A stretch of DNA of 21,303 nucleotides from Chlamydiota bacterium (GTDB taxonomy: Bacteria > Chlamydiota > Chlamydiia > Chlamydiales > Waddliaceae), in NCBI GenBank assembly GCA_011065005.1, contig JAAKFP010000002.1:1-21303 (forward strand). Reading direction: 5' to 3'. Shown piece by piece: positions 16,137-21,303 of this stretch; the stretch's first letter is position 1, and every line of letters starts with the position of its first letter. The notes beneath the pieces were generated by a model. That model was not told the DNA's origin. It searched no databases and was given only the letters and a program-made list of their open reading frames with translations. The position numbers were made by a program, and so were the translations under genes.

Positions 16137-17060
16137 TTAAACCAATGATGGCTTTTTTGCCTCTTCTTGCCGATCTTCTACAGACTTCCTATAAAGGAAT
16201 GTAATGCAACCTGTCAGCGAGGAAACCGCAATCGCCGCACACAAAATCCAAGGGTTAGTGATGCACAACGCGACAGTGAGAACTTTTAAAGCAACTTCCG
16301 TAACACACCATATGAGATCGAGAATGGCTTTTCTCCTGTTTTGAACGAATTTCGTTTTTTCTTGCTCTATTTTCGCCTTTTCCTGATCTGTTTTCGCATT
16401 TTCCTGATCTGCTTCAGCCTTCAAGATCTCTTTTGATGTTTGCACGATTCTACGGACGGCATCACCTCCTAAAGCGAGGAATCCCACGCCAATAAGGCCT
16501 CCAACCACTTTTCCGACTACAGCAAATACCTGTGTCGCAATACCATAAGCAGCATGACCCCCTATCGATGAGCTCACTTTTGCCAAGCCCTTCATCACCA
16601 TTTCTCCAGCGAGAAATACGAGCCCACCAACACCTGCAGCAAGAAGAATGGCATTCGCGATAATGTTCCAGATATTCTCCTGGAGCTCCCCTTTTACATG
16701 CTCTTTTCCTATGAAGTAACGACTTTGCTCAAAAACCTGGAAGGTGTCAATGATTTCATCGGTAGTTAAAAATCGTTCACTGACGGTCGTAAAAATACCT
16801 GGGCGTCCTGCTGCCAATTCTATTGTTGAAAAGACTGTAACTCCGAGTTTTAACGCGCGGCCGAAGCAATTTACATTCATACGGATTTGGCCGATCGCCC
16901 TGATCACCCTTTTAGCTCCATCTAAAACACCCAAAGCAACATCGGCAACGCCCTCGTAGATCAATTTAAACGCATGACCATTGCAATTACCGGAGCACTG
17001 GTGATGTTTGATGAAAGAAGAAGATAGTGTACTCGTTGGATCTAATGAAGCTACTGTCAT
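16137..17060 (-). CDS. Inc-like membrane protein, 307 residues
   Basis: No recognised family. Hydrophobic segments at about 132-153 and 178-198, with many Gly and Ala, precede a charged heptad stretch at 218-238 (DQENAKT, DQEKAKI, EQEKTKF). A tight hydrophobic pair at about 250-268 and 270-290 and a charged tail follow. The N-terminal 15 residues are Ser/Thr-rich and uncharged apart from one Asp, which suits a type III secretion signal but does not prove one. Architecture and position match the 455-residue neighbour, so they may be related or act together. GGAG lies 7-8 nt before the ATG at 17060, and a strong-looking promoter lies at 17105-17133. Confidence 0.7.
   Translation of the reverse strand: MTVASLDPTSTLSSSFIKHHQCSGNCNGHAFKLIYEGVADVALGVLDGAKRVIRAIGQIRMNVNCFGRALKLGVTVFSTIELAAGRPGIFTTVSERFLTTDEIIDTFQVFEQSRYFIGKEHVKGELQENIWNIIANAILLAAGVGGLVFLAGEMVMKGLAKVSSSIGGHAAYGIATQVFAVVGKVVGGLIGVGFLALGGDAVRRIVQTSKEILKAEADQENAKTDQEKAKIEQEKTKFVQNRRKAILDLIWCVTEVALKVLTVALCITNPWILCAAIAVSSLTGCITFLYRKSVEDRQEEAKKPSLV
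16349..16411 (-). repeat. 21-bp tandem repeat inside the 307-residue gene
   Basis: Two adjacent 21-bp units (16370-16390 and 16391-16411) differ at a single base, and a third, more diverged unit (16349-16369) matches at about 15 of 21. Each unit encodes one heptad, DQENAKT, DQEKAKI and EQEKTKF, so the array lengthens a predicted coiled coil in whole heptads. This arrangement permits length variation between strains without a frameshift. Confidence 0.8.
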
Positions 17061-17104
17061 TTTTTATTCTCCTTTAACGTATTATTAATTTGATTTAGAG
17101 CACA

Positions 17105-17133
17105 ATAATAACGGATTCTAAAGATTTTGTAAA
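17105..17133 (-). promoter_or_regulatory. Sigma-70-type promoter of the Inc-like pair
   Basis: Minus strand: TTTACA (17133-17128), 17-nt spacer, TATTAT (17110-17105), each 5 of 6 to consensus. The start would fall near 17098, giving a leader of about 38 nt before the ATG at 17060. It lies after the long hairpin at 17242-17315, so the Inc-like genes appear to form a transcription unit separate from lpxC-fabZ-lpxA-fmt. Confidence 0.55.
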
Positions 17134-17241
17134 GAGATAATTCACTCTTACCATAGGACCGCTTAGGACCGTAAAACCATATTTTGAATGGGTGGATTTT
17201 GGTAAGCGTTCGGGCAATGCCGTCAAAATTAAAGAAAAGAC

Positions 17242-17315
17242 TTTACCACAGAGAGCGCCGAGATCACTGAGAGAATCATTTTTCTCTCTGTGGTCTCTGT
17301 GAACTCGGTGGTAAA
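17242..17315 (-). terminator. Long imperfect hairpin, ACAGAGA-rich arms
   Basis: Two 34-nt arms (17242-17275 and 17282-17315) pair at 27 of 34 positions across a 6-nt loop. The tips are perfect: TTTACCAC with GTGGTAAA, and GAGAGAA with TTCTCTC. T-rich sequence follows on both sides (ATATTTTTTTT on the plus strand; GTCTTTTCTTT on the minus). It lies 16 nt beyond the stop of the 234-residue gene and may act as a terminator in both directions. The arms consist of short ACAGAGA/CACNGAG-type units like those in a dispersed repeat I recall from diverse bacteria, so it may be a mobile or folded repeat instead. The rest of 17061-17331 holds the downstream promoter and two short AGGACCG copies near 17157 and 17166. 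Confidence 0.55.
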
Positions 17316-17331
17316 TATTTTTTTTATTTCC

Positions 17332-18036
17332 TTATGTATGCTCTGAAATTTTTGGGGTGATGCAGAAGTAATCGTAGATGATTTTTACGGAGCCGACAAA
17401 TATCGAGAAACACGCCAGAACAATAGCTGCTACATAAGTTCCGGGAAAGAAAGTGAACAGCGTTGCTAAGACGTAGCCGATATTATTGATGATTCCCATG
17501 ACAGCCGAGAGTTTTAAACGATTCGCGAAGGAAAGTTTTTCTCCTGTCGCGGTTTCTGCCATTTTGTGGGCGTGGTAGTAGATCTGGATATTTTTTTCTA
17601 AAGAGAAAAGGTTAACATAAAGAAACAGCCCACTAGAAACATACTGGAACACTGGATAAGCAAGGCCAAGATTCAACCATTGGAGTTCATGGGTGGCGGC
17701 CCCGGCCCCGGCAATCCCAGAGCCGAGATAGAACAAACCATGTATGAGGGAAAATTCTGTGAGGGCATTTTGCACTTTTCTGACATGTGGAGAATAGAAA
17801 TCGCCTCTATCGATATCCGGAGAGGTTCTTCCCTTGGCTTTGACAACCGTGGATACAAAATCGGCAAGCATCTCCTTCCCACCAAAAGCTACGACGACAA
17901 GATTTTGCAACATATTAAAATAATGAAGGGTAAGCTCATAAATCTTTTTAGCAAGGAATGAAATCGTTTCTAGGATAGGTCTCGGGCCTTTCATGAGGAT
18001 ATTCGGGCATGTCATAGCAGCAGAAATTACATTCAT
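17332..18036 (-). CDS. Multi-pass membrane protein of unknown function, 234 residues
   Basis: No recognised family. Four clear hydrophobic segments come in two pairs (about 96-116 with 122-145, and 176-198 with 200-222), plus a weaker one near 41-52. The linker between the pairs is polar (EKNIQIYYHAHKMAETATGEK). Paired segments again resemble chlamydial Inc proteins, but a plain inner-membrane protein is equally possible. The N-terminus (MNVISAAMTCPNILMKG) is not a convincing signal peptide. The ATG at 18036 starts 14 nt after the fmt stop, with GGGAG 6-7 nt upstream, so it is probably the last gene of the lpxC-fabZ-lpxA-fmt operon. Confidence 0.7.
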   Translation of the reverse strand: MNVISAAMTCPNILMKGPRPILETISFLAKKIYELTLHYFNMLQNLVVVAFGGKEMLADFVSTVVKAKGRTSPDIDRGDFYSPHVRKVQNALTEFSLIHGLFYLGSGIAGAGAATHELQWLNLGLAYPVFQYVSSGLFLYVNLFSLEKNIQIYYHAHKMAETATGEKLSFANRLKLSAVMGIINNIGYVLATLFTFFPGTYVAAIVLACFSIFVGSVKIIYDYFCITPKISEHT

Positions 18037-18050
18037 GTGAGTCTCCCTAT

Positions 18051-18986
18051 TTAGATTTGAAAATTGATTGGAGTTCCTCTTTGCAACTCACCCGGAGGCA
18101 TACTCTTTTTTCCTTCGAGTTGCAACTCAAGAATACGCACTGCCCCCTCCCCGCAAGAGACGATCATACCCTCTGCATCACAAGAGAGGATCTTTCCGGG
18201 GGTATCGGACACATCACTGACAATACGAGTCGACCAGATTTTTACTCGTTTTTTTTCGCCATTGGTAGTGACAAAACACCACGCTCCAGGATAGGGGTTT
18301 ACTCCTCTAACGAGGTTGTGGATCGCCTCAGCGGACTGATTCCAATCGATCTCACAGTCTTCAAGTTCAATTTTTTGAGCATACGTGACCAGCGATTCAT
18401 CTTGTGGAACTTCACTTGTGTTTCCTTTTTCAAACTCTCGAATTACTTCCAGAAGTGCTTTCGAGCCAAGATCGCAAAGTTTCTGTTCAACCTCCCCAAA
18501 AGTATCATTTGGGCCGATAGAAACCTTCTCAACACGAATGATATCTCCGGCATCCATTTTTCGAACCATGTGCATAATGGAGATCCCTGTTTCGTCTTCT
18601 CCTTCGATGATACATCTCTGGATCGGAGCCGCTCCACGATACTTCGGTAATAGGCTAGCATGCACATTAATGCAACCGAGCCGCGGCATATCGAGGATAT
18701 GTTGTCTGAGGATTTCTCCATAAGCAACGACGACAAACAGATCTACATCAAAGGGAGGAAGGAGATCCGCGAACTCTGGAGAGGAAGCTTTCTCTGGCTG
18801 AAAAAAGGGGATTTGGGGGTCGTGGTCAATGGCAACAGTTTTGACAGGAGTGGGAACAGGTTTACGGGAACGCCCTTTGGGTTTATCAGGTTTTGTCACC
18901 ACAGCTACAACATCAACACCATTTTCCAGAAGAAACGATAAAACATTCGCAGCAAAGGGGGGTGTGCCAAAAAAGACAACTTTCAT
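18051..18986 (-). CDS. fmt: Methionyl-tRNA formyltransferase
   Basis: Formylates Met-tRNAfMet using 10-formyltetrahydrofolate, which allows normal translation initiation. The 311 residues have the formyltransferase fold. The active-site residues are Asn107 and His109 in INVHASLLPKYRGAAPIQ and Asp146 in MVRKMDAGDII. The C-terminal OB-like domain begins around residue 210 (NPYPGAWCFVTTNGEKKRVKIW) and ends PPGELQRGTPINF. The start MKVVFFGTPPFAANVL is typical. No clear ribosome site precedes the ATG. It lies 24 nt after the lpxA stop; the same lpxA-fmt adjacency occurs in Chlamydia. Confidence 0.97.
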   Translation of the reverse strand: MKVVFFGTPPFAANVLSFLLENGVDVVAVVTKPDKPKGRSRKPVPTPVKTVAIDHDPQIPFFQPEKASSPEFADLLPPFDVDLFVVVAYGEILRQHILDMPRLGCINVHASLLPKYRGAAPIQRCIIEGEDETGISIMHMVRKMDAGDIIRVEKVSIGPNDTFGEVEQKLCDLGSKALLEVIREFEKGNTSEVPQDESLVTYAQKIELEDCEIDWNQSAEAIHNLVRGVNPYPGAWCFVTTNGEKKRVKIWSTRIVSDVSDTPGKILSCDAEGMIVSCGEGAVRILELQLEGKKSMPPGELQRGTPINFQI

Positions 18987-19010
18987 AAGAAAAATAGAGT
19001 TATATCGTGA

Positions 19011-19871
19011 CTAATTCACAGTAGCGCATTCTCGTTCTTCAATCTTTTCAACAGAAGCAGATTTCTCACTAGAACCCTTTGTTATACCTTGGACTCCCAT
19101 GATACCTCTTTTGGATTCTCGACAAAATTTCACCCAATTTCTGACTTCGGGGATTTGTTCCACTTCGATCTCGATCCTCTTGAGAGCATCTTCGGGACGG
19201 AGATGCGAGCGAAACATTATCTTGAAAGCTTTGCTTAGCTCCTGTCGAGTTTTTAGTGGAAACCCATGTCGTTTTAATCCGATGAGATTCAGTCCTCCAT
19301 ATTTAAAAGGGATTCCAGCGCCAATTGTATAAGGGGGAATATCGCATCCGACTCGGCTCAAACCTCCAATCATAGCATAAGTACCAACACGAACATATTG
19401 GTGGAGAGGTGTCAAACCACCAATGATCGCATGGTCTTCGATGATTACGTGCCCAGCAAGTGTTGCGTTGTTACTCATTACAACGTGGTTGCCGACCTCA
19501 CAATTGTGTGCGATGTGGCAGTATGCCATAATCAAGCAGTGATCGCCGACGCTGACGACAGTATTTTCCCCAGATGAGGAATTGATCGTAACAAATTCTC
19601 GAATTTCACAATTTTGTCCAATTTTGACAAAAGTTTTTTCCCCATGGTACTTCAGATTTTGCGTTTTGGTGCCGATACTTGCAAACGGGAACACGACTGT
19701 CCCCTCCCCAATCGTGGTATTTCCTTCGATATAGGCGTGAGACTTGATGACAACATTATCATCGAGGATGACTGTGGACTTGACGACAGCATACGCTTCG
19801 ACAGTCACATTTTTCCCAAGTTGCGCTCCTGGTTCAACAAGGGCCATTGGATGGATGTTCGTTTCAGTCAT
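19011..19871 (-). CDS. lpxA: UDP-N-acetylglucosamine O-acyltransferase
   Basis: First enzyme of lipid A synthesis: moves a 3-hydroxyacyl chain from acyl carrier protein to UDP-GlcNAc in the cytosol. The 286-residue product has the left-handed beta-helix of hexapeptide repeats over residues about 8-185 (IHPMALVEPGAQLGKNVTV..., NTTIGEGTVVFPFASIG) and a helical C-terminal part. The catalytic His122 lies in HIAHNCEVG, equivalent to E. coli His125. Typical flanking motifs are REFVTIN and GGLTPLHQYVRVG. The length fits chlamydial LpxA (about 280). It follows fabZ by 41 nt; the ribosome site is weak. Confidence 0.96.
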   Translation of the reverse strand: MTETNIHPMALVEPGAQLGKNVTVEAYAVVKSTVILDDNVVIKSHAYIEGNTTIGEGTVVFPFASIGTKTQNLKYHGEKTFVKIGQNCEIREFVTINSSSGENTVVSVGDHCLIMAYCHIAHNCEVGNHVVMSNNATLAGHVIIEDHAIIGGLTPLHQYVRVGTYAMIGGLSRVGCDIPPYTIGAGIPFKYGGLNLIGLKRHGFPLKTRQELSKAFKIMFRSHLRPEDALKRIEIEVEQIPEVRNWVKFCRESKRGIMGVQGITKGSSEKSASVEKIEERECATVN

Positions 19872-19912
19872 GAAAAATCACTCTTCGTAAAAAAAATTCA
19901 GGTTCTGTTATC

Positions 19913-20380
19913 TTATATTTTGCTTTTGTCCACAAGGGCAAAACTCACTTCCGCTTCGACAACAACTTTGTCATCGACAGTAGCCGTTGCTTTCACTCTT
20001 CCACCTTTGCTACTGAGGTGCAGCCCCTCACCACGAAGAATGAGAACATCTCCAGGATAAACAGGTTTGCGAAATTTTGCATTCCGCACATTTAAAAGGA
20101 CGGCGATTTTTTCACGCCCTCCTTTCAAGTACACCAAGACCGCTCCCGCTTGTGCGAGCGCTTCTAAAATGAGCACTCCAGGCATAATCGGGGCATCGGG
20201 AAAGTGTCCCTGGAAGAAAGGTTCATTGATTGTTAAGTTCTTTTGTCCAACGATAAATCCTTTTTCTAAATCGATATCGAGGATCCGATCTACAAGAAGA
20301 AAAGGGTAGCGGTGGGGTAGGAGCTTAACGATCTCCTTGATATTGAGTGTTTTTGCTTGATCCATGGTTTTTGCAGGCAT
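19913..20380 (-). CDS. fabZ: 3-hydroxyacyl-[acyl-carrier-protein] dehydratase FabZ
   Basis: Dehydrates 3-hydroxyacyl-ACP in fatty-acid elongation and so competes with LpxA for substrate. The 155-residue hotdog-fold protein shows LLPHRYPFLLVDRI. The catalytic His59 is in FFQGHFPDAPIMPG and Glu73 in VLILEALAQAGAV. I place the start at the ATG at 20380, which overlaps the lpxC stop as TGATG and has GGAG 8 nt upstream. A TTG one codon before and an ATG six codons in (MDQAK) are alternatives. The overlap implies coupled translation with lpxC. Confidence 0.96.
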   Translation of the reverse strand: MPAKTMDQAKTLNIKEIVKLLPHRYPFLLVDRILDIDLEKGFIVGQKNLTINEPFFQGHFPDAPIMPGVLILEALAQAGAVLVYLKGGREKIAVLLNVRNAKFRKPVYPGDVLILRGEGLHLSSKGGRVKATATVDDKVVVEAEVSFALVDKSKI

Positions 20381-21261
20381 CAAGAATTCTCCATCGTAAG
20401 GGTTTTATAAATCTTTTTTGCAAAAGTAAAGTTTGACTTGTGTCCAGATCGAATTGAGATGATATGCGCATAAAAATCAAATCCAATGAGAGAAATGTCC
20501 CCAATCATATCAAGTATCTTATGTCGCACCATTTCATCGGGAAAGAAGAGGCCTTCCTTGCTGAAGATAACATCATCATGGATAAGGATGGCATTGTCAA
20601 GGCTACCCCCTTTTATCAACCCACGATCCATAAGGGAGGACACTTCTTCATACTTAGAGAAGGTTCGGCAAGGGGAAATTTCCTTCTTGAAGGTGTCTCT
20701 GTTGACAATGGTAGAGTGATATTGACTTTTGAGGACTTTGGACTCGGGGTAGTTTAATGTATAGCTGACTTTGTAACCATCGTAAGGTAAGGCAACGATA
20801 TGAATGTCACCGTCGGACAAGTATACGGGTTCTTTGAGTTTGACGATTGGAGTTGTTGCTTCTTGCATTTCAACTCCAGCGTCTTCGATCATTTCCACAA
20901 AAACATCGGCACTTCCGTTACCTACGGGCGGCTCTATGGAGGAGATTTCAATGACGAGGTTGTCGATGCTATAAGCACGAATGGGCGCCAGAACGTGTTC
21001 TACGGTATGGATACGAATGTCAGCAATTCCTATCGTAGTGCTTCTAGAGGTATCACAAACATATTCCAGGGTCGCAGGTATGATTGGCTGGCTTGGCAAG
21101 TCTACTCGTTTAAAGACAACACCTGTCCCCTCTTTCGCTGGGCAAAAACGAATGGTAACGATTTTTCCGGTATGGATTCCTATCCCTGAAAAAGTAACAG
21201 GTTTTCTGATCGTATTTTGATTCCGGTGCTCGGTATGTTTTTTGAGAGAGGCTGCTGTCAT
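20380..21261 (-). CDS. lpxC: UDP-3-O-acyl-N-acetylglucosamine deacetylase
   Basis: Zinc enzyme for the committed step of lipid A synthesis, cytosolic. The 293 residues show the motif HTVEH at 85-89 (zinc His and catalytic Glu). The other zinc ligands are His247 and Asp251 in VRHKILDMIGD, and the catalytic His274 lies in RSGHKSN. Near the N-terminus VTFSGIGIHTGK is typical. The usual HTVEHLLAAL reads HTVEHVLAPIRA, a mild variant. The length fits the family. The ATG at 21261 has only a weak ribosome site, and a mobile-element copy begins 25 nt upstream, so the promoter is either beyond the window or inside that copy. Confidence 0.96.
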   Translation of the reverse strand: MTAASLKKHTEHRNQNTIRKPVTFSGIGIHTGKIVTIRFCPAKEGTGVVFKRVDLPSQPIIPATLEYVCDTSRSTTIGIADIRIHTVEHVLAPIRAYSIDNLVIEISSIEPPVGNGSADVFVEMIEDAGVEMQEATTPIVKLKEPVYLSDGDIHIVALPYDGYKVSYTLNYPESKVLKSQYHSTIVNRDTFKKEISPCRTFSKYEEVSSLMDRGLIKGGSLDNAILIHDDVIFSKEGLFFPDEMVRHKILDMIGDISLIGFDFYAHIISIRSGHKSNFTFAKKIYKTLTMENS

Positions 21262-21286
21262 AAAATTTCTGGAGCTTCAGTTATTA

Positions 21287-21303
21287 GGGCTCGTGCAGAA
21301 ATA
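21287..21303 (+). mobile_element. 157-bp MITE-like element, copy 3 (partial, cut by window end)
   Basis: Only the first 17 bp are in the window (GGGCTCGTGCAGAAATA), identical to the left end of copy 1 and in the same direction. They are preceded by TTA (21284-21286), as in copy 2. It lies in the 5' leader of lpxC. Length, right end and target duplication cannot be seen. The window stopping inside a repeat could reflect a contig break, but this is only a possibility. Confidence 0.65.

Noticed and set aside
107..21303. Copies 1 and 3 of the element as ends of a composite transposon carrying the whole block
   Set aside because: The block between them is the ancestral chlamydial gene order, the copies have different target flanks (TAA and TTA), and a third copy lies inside.
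1..21303. tRNA, rRNA or CRISPR arrays
   Set aside because: No cloverleaf-like segments, rRNA signatures or regularly spaced direct repeats were seen.

Overview
The window is a chromosomal segment of a chlamydia-like bacterium, very probably an environmental Parachlamydiales member. The gene order gap-rplQ-rpoA-rpsK-rpsM-secY-rplO-rpsE-rplR-rplF-rpsH-rplE-rplX-rplN-rpsQ-rpmC-rplP-rpsC-rplV-rpsS-rplB-rplW-rplD-rplC-(insert)-fmt-lpxA-fabZ-lpxC matches, as I recall it, Chlamydia trachomatis CT505 to CT533. The same genes are missing from the ribosomal block as in chlamydiae (no rpmD, rpsN, rpsD, infA, rpmJ, adk or rpsJ here). Genus is not decidable by eye; a Waddlia- or Parachlamydia-like organism fits. 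All genes lie on the minus strand, so transcription runs from high to low coordinates.

Layout. 21261-17332: lpxC, fabZ, lpxA (first lipid A steps plus fatty-acid dehydration), then fmt and a 234-residue multi-pass membrane protein, tightly spaced and probably one operon. 17331-17061: a long hairpin followed by a good promoter. 17060-14726: two proteins of 307 and 455 residues with paired hydrophobic segments and charged helical stretches, candidate inclusion-membrane or other secreted effectors. They sit where C. trachomatis has the single inclusion protein CT529/CapI. 14507-14148: a small membrane-anchored SLBB-domain protein. 13910-1437: the merged S10-spc-alpha ribosomal block with secY and rpoA. 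1277-246: glyceraldehyde-3-phosphate dehydrogenase with its own promoter.

The least expected content is a 157-bp non-coding mobile element, present in two full copies (107-263 and 14532-14688) and as the first 17 bp of a third at the window end (21287-21303). It has imperfect 37-bp terminal inverted repeats, and the full copies have 3-bp TAA or TTA target duplications, so it behaves like a MITE. Copy 1 has inserted into the last codons of gap and replaced its C-terminus; removing it in silico restores a stop four codons downstream. The outer tips of the inverted repeat change together between copies. A second oddity is a perfect A AAA AAA heptamer at the stop of the SLBB gene, followed in the -1 frame by about 72 protein-like codons that end just before rplC.
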